A DNA stretch of 64,000 bases from Methylovulum sp. (GTDB lineage Bacteria; Pseudomonadota; Gammaproteobacteria; Methylococcales; Methylomonadaceae), in contig JAQTQZ010000017.1 of NCBI GenBank assembly GCA_028712695.1, positions 23,056 to 87,055 of the forward strand, read 5' to 3'. Below are positions 17,414 to 29,264 of this stretch, one piece after another. How positions within the stretch are numbered: the stretch's first letter is position 1; the number at the start of each line of letters is the position of its first letter. Below the pieces are notes generated by a model. The model was not told the origin of the DNA. It saw only the letters and a program-made list of their open reading frames with translations, and ran no database searches. Made by a program: the position numbers and the translations under genes.

Positions 17414-20029
17414 CTACAATACCCGTCTGACTTCAGTGCGCTCAAACACTTCGATTTGATCCCCTGGCTGCACATCGTTGTAATTTTTTACGCCGATACC
17501 GCATTCCATACCCATTTTCACTTCAGCCGCATCATCTTTAAAGCGGCGCAACGACTCGAGCTGCCCTTCATAGATAACTACGTTCTCACGCAAGACGCGG
17601 ATCGGCAAATTGCGTTTGACATAACCGTCAATAACCATACAGCCGGCAATCGCGCCAAACTTTGGTGACCGGAAAACATCCCGCACTTCAGCGAGCCCGA
17701 CAATATGTTCCCTGATTTCAGGTGCAAGCATACCGCTGATAGATTTCTTGACTTCATCAATGGCATCGTAAATGACGCTGTAATAATGTAAGTCAACCCC
17801 TTTTTCTTCAATCAGTTTTCTGGCAGTGGCATCGGCCCTGACATTGAACCCCATCAGAATAGCACCTGAAGCCAACGCCAAGTTGACATCGCCCTCGTTG
17901 ATCCCACCTACGCCACCAAACACCACCTTAACTTCAACTTCTTCATTGGATAATGCCATTAAGGAACCACGTAACGCTTCCAAACTACCTTGCACGTCGG
18001 TTTTAAGCACTAAATTGACGCTGGCGAGTTCGCCGGTGACCATTTTAGAGAACACCTCGTCGAGCTTAGATGCCTGCTGTGCCGCGTGCCGCGTGGATCG
18101 TTTACGATCTTCACGATGCTTGGCAAGTTCTTTGGCAACACGATCGTTTTGCACCACCAAAAACTCATCACCCGCATTCGGCGTCCCAGACAAACCAAGA
18201 ATTTCAACCGGCACACACGGCCCCGCCTCTTTAATTGCCTTGCCGTTCTCATTAAACATAGCGCGGACTCGCCCGTATTCGTGACCGCATAAGACCATTT
18301 GCCCGCTTTCCAAAGTGCCTTTTTGAACCAGCACAGTGGCAACGGCGCCGCGGCCTTTATCCAACCTTGATTCAATGACAATACCTGAAGCCGCACCTTC
18401 AACAGGGGCTTTCAATTCGAGAATTTCGGTCTGCACAATAAGCGCTTCGATTAACTCATCAATACCTTCACCGGTTTTGGCAGAAATCTTCAGGAATTGG
18501 ACATCACCACCCCATTCTTCCGCTAACACGTTGATAGCTGACAGTTCCTGCATCACTTTGTCAGGATTCGCATCGGGCTTGTCGATTTTATTGATCGCGA
18601 CAATAATTGGTACGTTAGCCGCTTTAGCATGTTCGACCGCTTCTTTTGTTTGTGGCATCACACCGTCATCGGCGGCAACGACCACAATAACCACGTCAGT
18701 CACATCCGCCCCGCGTGCACGCATGGCAGTAAATGCCGCGTGACCCGGCGTGTCTAAAAAGGTGACGGCGCCATGGTCGGTTTTAACTTGGTAAGCACCG
18801 ATATGCTGGGTAATCCCACCAGCCTCCCCAGCCGCTACCCGAGTTTTGCGGATATAATCCAATAGCGAGGTTTTACCATGATCGACATGTCCCATAATGG
18901 TGACGATCGGTGCACGCGGCAACGGAATACGATGGTCATCTGCGACAACCTCTGCCAGCATTTCCTGTTCAAGATCATCTTCGCTCTGCATAATGGCTTT
19001 GTGCCCCATTTCCTCAACCACAATAGCCGCCGTTTCTTGGTCTATGCTTTGGTTGATGGTCGCCATAATACCTAGCTTCATCAAATTCTTAATGACTAGC
19101 GCTGCTTTAACGCTCATTTTTTGTGCCAGATCAGAAACAATAATCATTTCTGGTATAGCAACATCTTTGATAATTGGCGCAACGGGCACTTCAAACTGAT
19201 GCTTTGCATCTGACTGCACAGCCCCCCGCGGCGTATGTTTGCCTTTTTTCTTGCCTTTCTTTGCCTCTTTACCCGCTACACGTTGGGCACCATCTTCTTC
19301 CTGCTTTTTCTTGTACAGCACTTCCTGCTTAGCTGCCGCTTGCTGCCTTACTTTATCCGCATTTTTCTTGATAGATTCTTCAAGACGGCGTTCTTTTTCC
19401 AGCTGTTTTTTTCTCGCCTCATCCGCTTCTTTGGCTTTTATCGGTTTATCCTGCTTTATTTTTTTGTCATCCTTGACCTTGACTTCACCAAAAGCACTTT
19501 CGATTTCAACTTCCAATTCAGGTTCAAGAGCCACTTCGTCGGCGACCGACGCCTCGACAGCAACTTCCACTGGAGGCTGTTCAGCCTGTATATCAGCCGC
19601 CGCAGGCTCTTCTGGATGTGGAACTTGCGTTTCTGCCACGATAACCGGTGGAACGGGTTGGCTTGGAAATTCAGGAACAATTGCTGCCGGCTCAGCCGTT
19701 TTCAGTTCTTCCGTTTCGCGCTTTATATAAGTCTTCTTTTTGCGCACTTCAACGCTGATTGTTTTCGTGGAACTGCCAGGCACACTTGCCTGCTTTATTT
19801 CCATGACTTTTCTGCGCTCCAGCGTAACCCGCTTAGGAGAGCTGCCCGCTTCACCCTCGACTTTTCCGTGGCGCTTACGCAGACTGCTAAGCAACTGCAT
19901 TTTTTCGTCTTCAGTAATAACATCATCAGGGGTACGGGCAGACAATCCTGCTTCTTTCAGCTGCTCCAATAATCGTTCCAGAGGAATTTTAACCACCTCT
20001 GCCAATTGTCGTACTGTTTTATCGCTCAT
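17414..20029 (-). CDS. infB: translation initiation factor IF-2
   Basis: GTPase that places initiator tRNA on the 30S subunit. An 871-residue protein. It has an N-terminal IF2_N helical domain (residues 1-50), a long charged Lys/Glu/Ala-rich linker (100-270), a second IF2_N-type domain around 295-345, and the G domain with GHVDHGKT (380-387), DTPGHAAF and NKIDKP. Domains II to IV follow, with the C-terminal fMet-tRNA-binding domain near the end ([19 protein letters not shown] onward). Gene order nusA-infB-rbfA-truB is classical. The linker composition explains the long open frames seen on the opposite strand. Confidence 0.98.
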   Translation of the reverse strand: MSDKTVRQLAEVVKIPLERLLEQLKEAGLSARTPDDVITEDEKMQLLSSLRKRHGKVEGEAGSSPKRVTLERRKVMEIKQASVPGSSTKTISVEVRKKKTYIKRETEELKTAEPAAIVPEFPSQPVPPVIVAETQVPHPEEPAAADIQAEQPPVEVAVEASVADEVALEPELEVEIESAFGEVKVKDDKKIKQDKPIKAKEADEARKKQLEKERRLEESIKKNADKVRQQAAAKQEVLYKKKQEEDGAQRVAGKEAKKGKKKGKHTPRGAVQSDAKHQFEVPVAPIIKDVAIPEMIIVSDLAQKMSVKAALVIKNLMKLGIMATINQSIDQETAAIVVEEMGHKAIMQSEDDLEQEMLAEVVADDHRIPLPRAPIVTIMGHVDHGKTSLLDYIRKTRVAAGEAGGITQHIGAYQVKTDHGAVTFLDTPGHAAFTAMRARGADVTDVVIVVVAADDGVMPQTKEAVEHAKAANVPIIVAINKIDKPDANPDKVMQELSAINVLAEEWGGDVQFLKISAKTGEGIDELIEALIVQTEILELKAPVEGAASGIVIESRLDKGRGAVATVLVQKGTLESGQMVLCGHEYGRVRAMFNENGKAIKEAGPCVPVEILGLSGTPNAGDEFLVVQNDRVAKELAKHREDRKRSTRHAAQQASKLDEVFSKMVTGELASVNLVLKTDVQGSLEALRGSLMALSNEEVEVKVVFGGVGGINEGDVNLALASGAILMGFNVRADATARKLIEEKGVDLHYYSVIYDAIDEVKKSISGMLAPEIREHIVGLAEVRDVFRSPKFGAIAGCMVIDGYVKRNLPIRVLRENVVIYEGQLESLRRFKDDAAEVKMGMECGIGVKNYNDVQPGDQIEVFERTEVRRVL

Positions 20030-20106
20030 ATTTCACCTCAGCTGTCTTGTGACTATCCTGTACGCGGCATACTGCTTTATCATTCATATCCTAAACCCCT
20101 TTTACC

Positions 20107-21609
20107 TTACTCAGCAAACCAAGGCTCACGCGCCTTCATAATAAGTTTCGCTGCCTTTTCTTCATTCATTCCAGCAAACTCCAGCAAATCATCAACTGAT
20201 TGCTCAGCCAAATCATCCATCGTAATGATACCCTGGCTGGCCAGATCATAAGCCAGCTCATTATCCATCCCTTCCATTTCCAGTAAATCCTGCGCAGGAT
20301 GGGCGGTTTCTATTTTTTCTTCAGCAGCAATCGCACTAATCAACAAGGCATCTTTAGCACGACTTCTGAGCTCATTGACAAGCTCTTCATCAAAGCCTTC
20401 TATTTCCAGCATTTCACTCACTGGCACATAAGCGATCTCTTCAATTGTATTAAAGCCCACTTCAACGAGAATAGATGCTATATCATCATCAATATCCAGT
20501 TGATCGACAAATAACTGTTTTATTTTCAGCGCCTCAACTTCGCTATTCAATTCGGCTTTAGAGGCATCAATCACATTCAATTCCCAACCCGTCAGTTGAG
20601 ACGCCAAACGCACGTTTTGCCCGCCCCGCCCAATCGCCTGCGATAAATTCTCTGAACTGACGGCCAAATCCATACTGTGCTTGTCTTCATCGACGATGAT
20701 AGACTGGATCTCTGCAGGCGACATTGCATTAATCACAAATTGCGCCTCACTGGGATTCCACAGGATAATATCGACCCGCTCACCTGCCAACTCATTAGTG
20801 ACCGACTGGACCCTAGCACCGCGCATGCCCACACAAGAACCGACCGGATCCAATCTTGGATCATTGCTTTTCACCGCCAGCTTGGCTCTGGAACCGGGAT
20901 CCCGTGCCGCGCCCATAATGGAAATCATGCCTTCACCAACTTCCGGCACTTCGAGACGAAACAAGGCAATCAGTAATTCGGGAGCCGTGCGACTGACAAA
21001 CAGTTGCGGGCCACGGGCTTCCAAACGGACATCTTTCAGATAACCCCTAATCCTATCACCAATCCGGATCGCTTCGCGTGGAATCATATCTTCGCGGGCA
21101 ATATAGGCTTCCACATGCCCACCCAAATCCAGATAAACACTGCCTTTTTCAATGCGCTTAACAATGCCGGTGACTAATTCACCAATACGTAACTTATACG
21201 CATCAACAATTTTTTTGCGCTCCGCTTCCCTTACTTTTTGAATGATCGCTTGTTTAGCATGTTGCGCGGCAATCCGTCCGAATTCTACCGATTCAATTTC
21301 CTCTTCCACTAAATCGCCAACCTGGACATCCCCGTCATCAAGCTGGGCGACCTCCAATAATATTTGCGTGGTTGGAAACTCCACATCACCAGCACACAAA
21401 GGATTGGGGGCAACCACTTCCCATTGCCTGTAGGTGGCATAATCGCCTGTCTTCCTATCAATGGCAACACGCGCCTTAATATGGTTGACATAACGCTTTA
21501 CGGTAGCGGCTTCTAATGCAGACTCTATTGCCTGAAAAACAACCTCCTTGTCGATTTCCTTTTCATTAGAAAAAACCTCCACTACCAACAAAATTTCTTT
21601 ATTCGCCAT
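20107..21609 (-). CDS. nusA: transcription elongation/termination factor NusA
   Basis: RNA polymerase-binding factor for pausing, termination and antitermination. A 500-residue protein with the N-terminal RNAP-binding domain ([20 protein letters not shown]), S1 domain ([20 protein letters not shown]), KH1 and KH2 ([34 protein letters not shown]). Two C-terminal helix-hairpin-helix repeats follow ([40 protein letters not shown]), as in gammaproteobacterial NusA. Its ATG lies 11 bases inside the rimP 3' end, implying coupling. Confidence 0.98.
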   Translation of the reverse strand: MANKEILLVVEVFSNEKEIDKEVVFQAIESALEAATVKRYVNHIKARVAIDRKTGDYATYRQWEVVAPNPLCAGDVEFPTTQILLEVAQLDDGDVQVGDLVEEEIESVEFGRIAAQHAKQAIIQKVREAERKKIVDAYKLRIGELVTGIVKRIEKGSVYLDLGGHVEAYIAREDMIPREAIRIGDRIRGYLKDVRLEARGPQLFVSRTAPELLIALFRLEVPEVGEGMISIMGAARDPGSRAKLAVKSNDPRLDPVGSCVGMRGARVQSVTNELAGERVDIILWNPSEAQFVINAMSPAEIQSIIVDEDKHSMDLAVSSENLSQAIGRGGQNVRLASQLTGWELNVIDASKAELNSEVEALKIKQLFVDQLDIDDDIASILVEVGFNTIEEIAYVPVSEMLEIEGFDEELVNELRSRAKDALLISAIAAEEKIETAHPAQDLLEMEGMDNELAYDLASQGIITMDDLAEQSVDDLLEFAGMNEEKAAKLIMKAREPWFAE

Positions 21610-22099
21610 TTCGAGCTCCTTTTTCGATGCTTTGATTAAATAAACTGAGATCAGGCACTAGCCGCGCTTTGCTCATCGCGCTAAATGGCACTTCATAAAC
21701 CTGTCCATCTTCTTGAAGGAAGACATTGTCACCATCAACTTTTTCAATCGCTCCTTTAATTTTTCTACGTCCTGCTATTGGCTTAAACAAAGTCACCAAG
21801 ACAGTGCTACCAATAAAGCGCTCAAACTGACTTATTTTAAAAAATGGCCTATCCTCACCTGGTGAAGAAATTTCCAGCTGATAGTTACCGGGAATAGGGT
21901 CTTCCACATCAAGAACACCACTCACTTGATGACTGACTTTCGTACAATCTTCCAGCAAAATACCCCGATCGCTATCAATATAAATCCTTAACAGACCATG
22001 CTTAGGGTGCGGATTATAATCAACGCCAACACACTCATAACCTAAACCTTCAACAATTGGTTCGATCAAATTGACCAAATGATCAGGAGCCTGCTTCAT
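21599..22099 (-). CDS. rimP: ribosome maturation factor RimP
   Basis: 30S subunit assembly factor. The 166-residue protein has the N-terminal domain ([38 protein letters not shown]) and the signature [22 protein letters not shown]-terminal SH3-like domain follows ([17 protein letters not shown]). It is the first protein gene after the initiator tRNA and overlaps nusA by 11 bases. A strong terminator ends only about 24 bases before its start codon. Confidence 0.96.
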   Translation of the reverse strand: MKQAPDHLVNLIEPIVEGLGYECVGVDYNPHPKHGLLRIYIDSDRGILLEDCTKVSHQVSGVLDVEDPIPGNYQLEISSPGEDRPFFKISQFERFIGSTVLVTLFKPIAGRRKIKGAIEKVDGDNVFLQEDGQVYEVPFSAMSKARLVPDLSLFNQSIEKGARNGE

Positions 22100-22122
22100 T
22101 TTTTCCTCACTTATTTGCGCCC

Positions 22123-22145
22123 AAAAAAAAAGAGCCCAAAGGCTC
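22123..22145 (-). terminator. terminator/attenuator just before rimP
   Basis: Minus strand GAGCC, loop TTTG, GGCTC (22145-22132), then nine consecutive T residues (22131-22123). It lies between the tRNA gene and the rimP start, so transcripts entering rimP-nusA-infB must read through it or start inside a very short space after it. Confidence 0.8.
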
Positions 22146-22204
22146 CCTGTAAAATCCAGTATTAACCATTACCCTAGGCTTTTGAAGACCCAGGCCCATA
22201 AAGT

Positions 22205-22226
22205 AAAAAACCCCAAAATGGGGTTT
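22205..22226 (-). terminator. terminator after initiator tRNA
   Basis: Minus strand AAACCCC, loop ATTTT, GGGGTTT with a run of six T (22226-22205). It begins 9 bases after the tRNA CCA end. Confidence 0.75.
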
Positions 22227-22234
22227 CTTTTTTC

Positions 22235-22311
<77 letters not shown>

Positions 22312-22401
22312 ATTGATTTAAGGTATTATAATGACTTTCTAATATTTTTCAATCTATTTCTATACTTAACTGGCATTTAGATGTGAAATAAATCAAAAAA
22401 G

Positions 22402-23196
22402 CTATTTGGCCGTAAATGTTTGTTCATTTAATACATGGCCTTTTTCATCCATCAGCCTCACCAACCAATGGCCTCGGGACTTGCCTGCCAATACCCTATG
22501 GCTGTAGGTACGCCATCTATCGGCCAATACCGGCAACTCATATTTAGCAACCGTCTTGCCGTTTTGCAACCATTGATGATAAACCTTTTTACCGCCCATC
22601 GCTTTTAGCTCAGTAAAATAATAAACGGGAACGGGATTTGCTTTACTGACCTTAATTACTCCTGCCATTGCGTGCGCCGGCTCCTTCCCATTAACACCCC
22701 GCACCAATAAAGCGCGGCTGACATTTTTATTAGGCGCGGAAGGGACAATTTTATTTGCAACAATGGCTTGCTTATCTACAGCGCGTTTATCTTTACTGCT
22801 ATTAATTTGATTTTTTTCATTAATGTCCACCCCACTCATAACGGGCACATTATTAATCCTAGCCACAATTTTCGACCCATTAGGTGGCAGGGTGATTTCT
22901 GGCTCTTTAGTCTCAGTAAGAGTTTCTTCCAGATTATCGTCACCATTAACAATCATCTCGGAGCCAGTTATTTTTTCAGATAACGCACCCAGTTTGACAG
23001 ATGGCACATCGACTTGCTGTTGATCATCACCTGTAAAAAGATAAACCACCCCGACCAAAATGACTATAAGCACAACGCCTGCAAACATAATCCGCTTAAC
23101 ATTCCAGAGGGTTATGGTTTTGCTCGCCAGACTCTCTTCAGGGCTTCCTGCCACAGGATAACTCACCTTAATTACAATATTTTTTTTGTCGGCCAT
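22402..23196 (-). CDS. membrane-anchored DUF2914 protein
   Basis: Start at ATG 23196 (MADKKNIVIKVSYPV), supported by AAAGGA seven bases upstream; the frame is open nine codons further. A single transmembrane helix (about residues 36-55, IMFAGVVLIVILVGVVYLF) follows a short cytoplasmic segment. A Glu/Asn/Lys-rich periplasmic linker and a C-terminal globular domain of about 100 residues come next. That domain (SRALLVRGVNGKEPAH, YYFTELKAMGGKKVYHQW, DRWRTYSHRVLAGKSRGHW) matches DUF2914, a family of unknown function. It is downstream of trpC on the same strand, separated by about 70 bases. No function is assigned. Confidence 0.7.
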   Translation of the reverse strand: MADKKNIVIKVSYPVAGSPEESLASKTITLWNVKRIMFAGVVLIVILVGVVYLFTGDDQQQVDVPSVKLGALSEKITGSEMIVNGDDNLEETLTETKEPEITLPPNGSKIVARINNVPVMSGVDINEKNQINSSKDKRAVDKQAIVANKIVPSAPNKNVSRALLVRGVNGKEPAHAMAGVIKVSKANPVPVYYFTELKAMGGKKVYHQWLQNGKTVAKYELPVLADRWRTYSHRVLAGKSRGHWLVRLMDEKGHVLNEQTFTAK

Positions 23197-23268
23197 CGTT
23201 ATTCCTTTATCCATATACCACAAACCCGCCTACTACCCAAAAAATCGGGCACAACCAACCACCACCGG

Positions 23269-24069
23269 CTACAAAGCAAATAATTCACGCATTTTTTGGC
23301 CAGGATGTTCTGCACGCATAAAGGCTTCACCCACCAAAAAAGTGTAAATTGCATTATCCAACATCAGTTGCACATCTTCATGGGTATGGATACCACTTTC
23401 GGTAATGACCATACGGTCTGCCGGAACCTGTAATTTTAAATCCAGCGTGGTCTGCAACGATGTTTCAAATGTCCGTAAATTGCGATTGTTGATACCGATT
23501 AATTTTGTATCCAGCATTAATGCACGTTCCATTTCAGCCGCGTCATGGACTTCCACCAACACATCCATACCCAGTTTTTCGGCTGCATCAGCCAACTCGT
23601 GCATGACACTATCTTCCAGAGCAGCAACAATCAGCAAAATACAGTCTGCTCCCAAAGCGCGCGCCTCATAAACTTGATAAGGATCAATCATGAAATCCTT
23701 TCTCAATACCGGCACTGGGCAGCGCTCCCTAACCATCTGCAGATAAGCCTCCGAACCCTGAAAAAACTCTTTATCAGTTAATACTGACAAACAGGTCGCC
23801 CCGTTCATAGCGTAATCTTGGCCTATCGCCACAGGCTGAAAATCTTCTCTGATGACGCCTTTACTTGGTGATGCTTTTTTAATTTCGGCGATAATCGCTG
23901 GTTTTTTTAGCAAAACCCTGCCCTGTAAAGACTTGTAAAACCCACGTGGCTTTTCCACACCATCGGCAATGTCTTCCAGACCAGAAATTGACATTCCCTG
24001 CTTACGTCTGGCGACTTCTTCCACTTTTTTATCAAGGATTTTTTTTAAAATATCAGGCGTGTCTTTCAT
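23269..24069 (-). CDS. trpC: indole-3-glycerol phosphate synthase
   Basis: Fourth step of tryptophan synthesis: CdRP to indole-3-glycerol phosphate. The 266-residue TIM barrel shows the family segments [17 protein letters not shown] (catalytic Lys), [46 protein letters not shown] and [12 protein letters not shown]. It is monofunctional (no PRAI fusion). It lies 9 bases after trpD. No trpE or trpG is in the window. Confidence 0.96.
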   Translation of the reverse strand: MKDTPDILKKILDKKVEEVARRKQGMSISGLEDIADGVEKPRGFYKSLQGRVLLKKPAIIAEIKKASPSKGVIREDFQPVAIGQDYAMNGATCLSVLTDKEFFQGSEAYLQMVRERCPVPVLRKDFMIDPYQVYEARALGADCILLIVAALEDSVMHELADAAEKLGMDVLVEVHDAAEMERALMLDTKLIGINNRNLRTFETSLQTTLDLKLQVPADRMVITESGIHTHEDVQLMLDNAIYTFLVGEAFMRAEHPGQKMRELFAL

Positions 24070-24078
24070 GTTCTTTAA

Positions 24079-25098
24079 TTAATATGGATTTTTTGAATAG
24101 GCAACCAACGCATCAAACTTGGCCCGCGCCGCGCCACTAGTTAGCACTTGTGCAGCCTGTTCGACGCCTGCCGCCAATGTATCAGTCAGGTTGGCAGCAT
24201 AAATCGCCGCCCCCGCATTTAAAACGACAATATCCCTCGCCGCTCCAAGATGATTATCCAGCACAGATTTCACCATCTTTAGACTGGATTTTGCATCGGC
24301 AACCGCCAATTCTGCAAGTTTGCCACGCTGTAGGCCAAACTGTTCGGGGGTCACCATATAGGTGGAGACAATACCGTCTTTAAGCTCGGCAATATTGGAC
24401 GCCGATGCAATACTGATTTCATCAAGACCATCTTCCGCACTGACTACCAGCACATGCCCGCTACCCAGTTTTTTGGCGACTTCCGCCAAAGGCTTGACCC
24501 AGTCTTTGGAAAACACACCAATTAATTGGTTAGGTGCAGCAGCAGGATTGGATAAAGGCCCCAATAGGTTAAAAAGCGTCCTCACCCCCATTTCCTTTCG
24601 CGGGCCAACCGCATGCTTCATCGCACCATGATGTTTGGGTGCAAATAAAAAACCGACGCCAATATCCTTGACGCAACGCGCAACCTGTTCTGCTGACAAA
24701 TCAAGGTTAACACCTGCCGCTTCCAGCACGTCCGCGCTGCCGCAACTACTGGACACCGACCGGTTGCCATGTTTGGCGACTTGCCCCCCCGCTGCAGCAA
24801 CAACAAAGGCACACGTCGTGGAAATGTTAAACGTGTTTGCACCGTCACCTCCAGTACCACAGGTATCGACAATGTGCCCGCCTGTCACCGCAACCTTACC
24901 AGCCAACTCGCGCATCACTTCAGCCGCAGCGGCAATTTCGTCTATCGTCTCGCCCTTGCAGCGCAAAGCAATTAAAAATCCGCCAATTTGGGCATCGGTT
25001 GCACCACCACTCATGATGAGACGCATAATATCGCGCATTTTATCGGCAGAAAGATCTTGTTTATTGAGCAATGCTTGCAGTGCTTGTTGAATTTGCAT
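24079..25098 (-). CDS. trpD: anthranilate phosphoribosyltransferase
   Basis: Second step of tryptophan synthesis: anthranilate plus PRPP to phosphoribosyl-anthranilate. The 339-residue protein has the N-terminal helical domain ([18 protein letters not shown]), the PRPP-binding loop [36 protein letters not shown] and [15 protein letters not shown]. The length is normal for the unfused enzyme. It forms a two-gene unit with trpC. Confidence 0.96.
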   Translation of the reverse strand: MQIQQALQALLNKQDLSADKMRDIMRLIMSGGATDAQIGGFLIALRCKGETIDEIAAAAEVMRELAGKVAVTGGHIVDTCGTGGDGANTFNISTTCAFVVAAAGGQVAKHGNRSVSSSCGSADVLEAAGVNLDLSAEQVARCVKDIGVGFLFAPKHHGAMKHAVGPRKEMGVRTLFNLLGPLSNPAAAPNQLIGVFSKDWVKPLAEVAKKLGSGHVLVVSAEDGLDEISIASASNIAELKDGIVSTYMVTPEQFGLQRGKLAELAVADAKSSLKMVKSVLDNHLGAARDIVVLNAGAAIYAANLTDTLAAGVEQAAQVLTSGAARAKFDALVAYSKNPY

Positions 25099-25313
25099 CA
25101 GTGTATTTTGTTACTTGTACAAAGAAAAAAAGTGATGATGGGAATTTGATTTGTGTTTATTTTAAGTAGTCGTCCAAGTTTATTAACGCAGCAGGGGCTC
25201 GTTCCTACGATAATTAGGTTAAAAATAATAGAGAACCTACTTGCCTCACGACTTATAGAGCTTAAATGATTTGGCATTAATTTTCACGGCAAACTTAACA
25301 CGGCCCAAGAACA

Positions 25314-25345
25314 AAAAAGGCTTAGAGATAAATCCAAGCCTTTTT
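25314..25345. terminator. bidirectional Rho-independent terminator after sdh operon
   Basis: AAAAAGGCTT (25314-25323) and AAGCCTTTTT (25336-25345) form a 10-bp stem with A and T flanks on both strands. It is placed to end the sdhCDABE transcript. Confidence 0.75.
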
Positions 25346-25433
25346 AATTGCCCATTAGCCAAAGCAAATCAATTAATGCTTTGGGTAAAGGTTGAATTGA
25401 AATTGACCCTACAATTTTGTCGCCTGTTGCCAT

Positions 25434-25463
25434 GTGGAGTGCAGGGCTTGCTTTGCACTCCAC
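25434..25463. terminator. hairpin directly after sdhE
   Basis: GTGGAGTGC (25434-25442) pairs perfectly with GCACTCCAC (25455-25463), about 20 bases after the sdhE stop. It lacks a T tract and may instead protect the sdh mRNA 3' end. Confidence 0.5.
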
Positions 25464-25482
25464 GCCCTTTATCTTACAAGGC

Positions 25483-25710
25483 CTAACCCGCTATTTTTTT
25501 GACCAAAACAGCCAAAGCACCTTCGCAATGCGCTGGGGTTAAAAATAACCTGGCCAACTCATCGTCTTCCCTTTGCAACAGCGCAGTAAACTGTTTTTTC
25601 TCAGCCTCATCGGCCTGTAGATAGCCCGTCGCCAAATAGTTTTGCAGCAATAAGTCCAATTCTTTAGAGCCACGGCGGCATTGCCATTTCAAGCGATCAA
25701 TGCCTGACAT
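25483..25710 (-). CDS. sdhE: succinate dehydrogenase assembly factor SdhE
   Basis: Small cytoplasmic factor that promotes FAD attachment to SdhA. The 75-residue protein carries the signature RRGSKELDLLLQNYL (RGxxE motif) and the helical ALLQREDDELARLFL segment. It overlaps the sdhB stop by one base and closes the sdhCDABE operon. Confidence 0.92.
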   Translation of the reverse strand: MSGIDRLKWQCRRGSKELDLLLQNYLATGYLQADEAEKKQFTALLQREDDELARLFLTPAHCEGALAVLVKKIAG

Positions 25711-26495
25711 TAACCTTGCTGCCTTGTCACTAGCAGTTTTTTAATTTCAGCAATTGCCTTGGCGGGATTTAAGCCTTTAGGGCAGGTATCGGTACAGTTC
25801 ATGATAGTGTGGCAACGGTACACCTTAAACGGGTCTTCCAAATCATCTAGCCGCTCACCCGTCGTTTCGTCGCGGCTGTCCACCAGCCATCGATATGCTT
25901 GCAACAAAACCGCCGGCCCCAAATAGCGCTCACTGTTCCACCAGTAGCTAGGGCAACTAGTCGAGCAACAGGCGCACAGTACACAGTCATACAAACCATC
26001 TAGTTTGGCGCGGTCTTCATGGCTTTGCAGGCGCTCAGAATCAGCTGGCGCAGGCGTTTGCGTCTCTATCCAAGGCTTGATCGAGGCATATTGTGCATAA
26101 AAATGCGTCATATCTGGCACCAAATCTTTAACCACTTGCAAATGCGGCAGTGGAAAAATCTTGATGGTACTGGGATAACTGTCGATGGCCTTGGTACACG
26201 CCAGCGTGTTTTTACCATTAATGTTCATCGCGCATGAGCCGCACACGCCTTCGCGACATGAACGCCTAAAGGTTAGCGTGCTGTCAATTTCATTTTTGAT
26301 TTTTAAAATCGCATCTAGCACCATCGGCCCGCAACTGTCCATATCCAGCTCATAAACATCAACACGCGGGTTTTCACCGGAATCAGGATCCCAGCGGTAG
26401 ACTTCAAATCGACGGATACGGGTCGCACCTTTCGGGGCGCTAAAAGTTTTGCCCTGGGTTAACACCGAATTTTTGGGGAGGGTAAATTCAGCCAT
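25710..26495 (-). CDS. sdhB: succinate dehydrogenase iron-sulfur subunit
   Basis: Carries electrons from the FAD of SdhA to the membrane quinone site. The 2Fe-2S domain has [13 protein letters not shown] and a later Cys in TLACTKAID. The 4Fe-4S motif is [15 protein letters not shown], and the 3Fe-4S region is [17 protein letters not shown]. At 261 residues it is slightly longer than E. coli SdhB, with an N-terminal extension before [16 protein letters not shown]. It overlaps sdhA and sdhE by one base each. Confidence 0.96.
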   Translation of the reverse strand: MAEFTLPKNSVLTQGKTFSAPKGATRIRRFEVYRWDPDSGENPRVDVYELDMDSCGPMVLDAILKIKNEIDSTLTFRRSCREGVCGSCAMNINGKNTLACTKAIDSYPSTIKIFPLPHLQVVKDLVPDMTHFYAQYASIKPWIETQTPAPADSERLQSHEDRAKLDGLYDCVLCACCSTSCPSYWWNSERYLGPAVLLQAYRWLVDSRDETTGERLDDLEDPFKVYRCHTIMNCTDTCPKGLNPAKAIAEIKKLLVTRQQG

Positions 26496-28279
26496 TAGTA
26501 AACTCTCTCTTTAGGGGGAATAGCGTCAACTTCATCCGTTAAAGTGTACAAATGCACGGGACGATAATCAATTTTAACCTGCCCATCTTGCAACCACGTC
26601 AAAGTATGTTTCAGCCAATTGGCATCGTCACGGTTCGGATAATCTTCGCGGGCATGGCCACCACGGCTTTCTTGGCGATTGGCGGCAGCATTAATCGTTA
26701 CCGTTGCCTGACTTAGCAGGTTATCCAGCTCTAACGTTTCCACCAAATCGGTGTTCCAAATCAGCGACTGGTCGTTGATACCAACTTCGGCAAACGCGCG
26801 GCTAATATCGTTCATTGCCTGCACACCTTCATCCAATGTGGCTTGCGTTCTAAAAACCGCCGCTTTGGTTTGCATAGTGCGCTGCATCTCCAGACGGATT
26901 TCTGACGGTGTCCGGCTACCTCGCGCATGACGGATCTTATCAAAACGCGCAAGCGCCTGATCGCAGGCTGTTTCTGCCAGTGGCTTGTGCGCTGTGCGTG
27001 GCTTGATGAGTTCAGCACAACGGATCGCCGCTGAACGGCCAAACACCACCAAATCCAACAGGGAATTTGAGCCTAACCGATTGGCGCCATGCACTGAGAC
27101 ACAAGCCGCCTCGCCAATCGCCATCAGCCCTGGCACAACTTTATCGGGATTGTCGCCATCCAGCGTGACGACTTCGGCTTTGTAATTGGTGGGAATGCCG
27201 CCCATGTTGTAATGCACAGTGGGCAAGATAGGGATGGGTTGTTGCGTGACATCAACACCGGCAAAAATCCGCGAGGTTTCGGCAATGCCAGGCAAGCGCT
27301 CATGGATAACGGCAGGGTCAAGATGCTCAATATGCAAATAAACATGGTCTTTCAGCGGGCCGACACCGCGCCCCTCATTGATTTCTATGGTGATCGCCCG
27401 GCTAACCACATCACGTGACGCCAAATCTTTAGCCGACGGCGCGTAACGTTCCATAAAGCGCTCGCCTTCAGAGTTCGTCAGGTAACCGCCCTCTCCCCTC
27501 ACCCCTTCAGTGATTAAACAGCCTGCGCCATAGATGCCGGTCGGATGAAATTGGACAAACTCCATGTCCTGCAACGGCAATCCTGCCCGCAAGACCATCG
27601 CGTTGCCATCACCCGTCACGGTATGCGCCGATGTGCAGGAAAAATAACTGCGCCCATAACCGCCCGTTGCCAGCACGGTGCTATGCGCCTTGAACAAATG
27701 CAGCGAACCATCATCCAGGCACCATGCCAACACCCCGCGACATTCACCGTCCTGCATAATCAAATCCAGCGCGATATATTCGACGAAGAATTCGGCCTGG
27801 TGCTTTAACGATTGCTGGTACAAAGTATGCAGAATCGCATGGCCAGTCTTATCCGCCGCCGCGCAAGTGCGTTGCGCCTGGCCTTTGCCGTAATGCGTGG
27901 TCATCCCACCAAACGCCCGTTGATAAATTTTTCCTTCGGGTGTTCTGGAAAACGGCACGCCATAATGCTCCAGTTCGATAATCGCAGGAATGGCTTCGCG
28001 GCACATATATTCAATGGCATCCTGGTCACCTAGCCAGTCCGAACCTTTCACCGTGTCGTACATGTGAAATCGCCAATCATCCTCGCCCATATTGCCTAAC
28101 GCCGCACTAATGCCACCTTGCGCTGCAACTGTATGGCTGCGGGTTGGGAACACTTTGGTCAAACAGGCAGTTTTTAGGTTCCTTTCCGCCATACCTAGCG
28201 TTGCGCGTAACCCTGCACCGCCAGCACCCACCACCACCACATCATAGGTGTGTTCAATAATCTTATATGCTGTCGTCAT
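26495..28279 (-). CDS. sdhA: succinate dehydrogenase flavoprotein subunit
   Basis: Oxidises succinate to fumarate in the TCA cycle and respiratory complex II. The 594-residue protein has the FAD-binding N-terminus ([18 protein letters not shown]), the covalent-flavin His in [14 protein letters not shown] and the active-site region [31 protein letters not shown] and the capping and C-terminal domains follow. It overlaps sdhB by one base and follows sdhD by 3 bases. Confidence 0.97.
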   Translation of the reverse strand: MTTAYKIIEHTYDVVVVGAGGAGLRATLGMAERNLKTACLTKVFPTRSHTVAAQGGISAALGNMGEDDWRFHMYDTVKGSDWLGDQDAIEYMCREAIPAIIELEHYGVPFSRTPEGKIYQRAFGGMTTHYGKGQAQRTCAAADKTGHAILHTLYQQSLKHQAEFFVEYIALDLIMQDGECRGVLAWCLDDGSLHLFKAHSTVLATGGYGRSYFSCTSAHTVTGDGNAMVLRAGLPLQDMEFVQFHPTGIYGAGCLITEGVRGEGGYLTNSEGERFMERYAPSAKDLASRDVVSRAITIEINEGRGVGPLKDHVYLHIEHLDPAVIHERLPGIAETSRIFAGVDVTQQPIPILPTVHYNMGGIPTNYKAEVVTLDGDNPDKVVPGLMAIGEAACVSVHGANRLGSNSLLDLVVFGRSAAIRCAELIKPRTAHKPLAETACDQALARFDKIRHARGSRTPSEIRLEMQRTMQTKAAVFRTQATLDEGVQAMNDISRAFAEVGINDQSLIWNTDLVETLELDNLLSQATVTINAAANRQESRGGHAREDYPNRDDANWLKHTLTWLQDGQVKIDYRPVHLYTLTDEVDAIPPKERVY

Positions 28280-28282
28280 TAT

Positions 28283-28663
28283 TTAGCCTGTTACCATAAT
28301 ACGCAACACCGCAACTAGCGCGGTGATTGCCAAAAATGAAAAAATCAGATTGACCGCCCAGATGGATATGATTTTTATACCCTCCCTCGCCACATAATCT
28401 TCAATAACTACCTGCAACCCGAGCGCGGCATGATAAAAAGCCGCAAGCGTCCAAACAATAATACACACGCCATTAAAAGGTGAGCTTAGCCACTCTATCG
28501 TTTGCTGATAGGGTGCACTCCTAGTTAAATCAAGAAACACCAACAACTGCCAAGACAACGGCACCAACACCACCGCCGTAACCCGTTGCATCCACCAGTG
28601 ACCTGTGCCGGTGTGTGCAGAACCCAAGCCGCGAACCTTCGCTAAAGGGGATTGAAAAGCCAT
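28283..28663 (-). CDS. sdhD: succinate dehydrogenase membrane anchor subunit
   Basis: A 126-residue integral membrane protein with three helices: VVLVPLSWQLLVFLDL, IIVWTLAAFYHAALGLQVV and NLIFSFLAITALVAVLRIMV. The AFYHAALGLQVVIEDYV segment matches SdhD, with the His expected near heme b and the Tyr near the quinone site. It lies in the operon between sdhC and sdhA. Confidence 0.92.
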   Translation of the reverse strand: MAFQSPLAKVRGLGSAHTGTGHWWMQRVTAVVLVPLSWQLLVFLDLTRSAPYQQTIEWLSSPFNGVCIIVWTLAAFYHAALGLQVVIEDYVAREGIKIISIWAVNLIFSFLAITALVAVLRIMVTG

Positions 28664-28675
28664 AACGTACCCCTC

Positions 28676-29053
28676 TTAAATAAAAATAAACGCAATCAGC
28701 GTTAATGCCAACGACGACGCCAATTCAATCCGCGCGTAGCGATCAAGCGTTTCGAGTGAAAAACTTTGCCCAGTATCCCAAATTAAATGCCTCACACCAT
28801 GACACAAATGGAAAAATAGCGCATAAACAAATCCCCAATACACTAATTTTATCAGCCAAACACCCAACACCGATTGCATTGCCAAATATTCGGCTTCGCC
28901 ACCGGCTAACGTGGAAGCAACATAAGTAAACAACAGCAACCCGAACGTCAACATCACACCCGTCATGCGATGAGAGATGGAAATAATGCCAGTCAAGGGC
29001 AGTTTATAGACTTGTAAATGGGGAGAAATCGGTCTGTTATTGGGTGTTGCCAT
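28676..29053 (-). CDS. sdhC: succinate dehydrogenase cytochrome b556 subunit
   Basis: First gene of the operon; a 125-residue membrane anchor with three helices. The N-terminal signature RPISPHLQVYKLPLTGIISI and SHRMTG (quinone-site Ser/Arg) and the heme-ligand region HLCHGVRHLIWD are diagnostic. Upstream 29054-29264 separates it from the divergent tRNA-Lys gene and should contain both promoters. Confidence 0.95.
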   Translation of the reverse strand: MATPNNRPISPHLQVYKLPLTGIISISHRMTGVMLTFGLLLFTYVASTLAGGEAEYLAMQSVLGVWLIKLVYWGFVYALFFHLCHGVRHLIWDTGQSFSLETLDRYARIELASSLALTLIAFIFI

Positions 29054-29264
29054 AAAATTACCCTACATGGTTAATAGATTAAAAAACTACCGCTACATCT
29101 ATCATACCTTTAGTTGAGTAGCAACTAAACGTATTCAGCAACAAATAATCCGCTTTATTTATGGTAACGATTATCAGCTAATTAGCAAAGACAGCGTGCT
29201 TAAATCAAACATTGGCTATACAAAATATATATTCTCAATTACAATCATCGGCTTGATTTTAAAA

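Larger units (their letters stand above)
25099..25482. other. intergenic region with sdh and trp control signals
   Basis: This stretch lies between sdhE and trpD on the minus strand. It holds a 9-bp hairpin (25434-25463), a T-tailed terminator (25314-25345) and presumably the trpDC promoter (25100-25300). I see no leader peptide rich in Trp. Confidence 0.5.

Noticed and set aside
19235..19972. 245-codon plus-strand frame rich in Phe and Leu
   Set aside because: It is antisense to the Lys/Glu-rich linker of IF-2, whose AAA/GAA codons read as TTT/TTC on the other strand.
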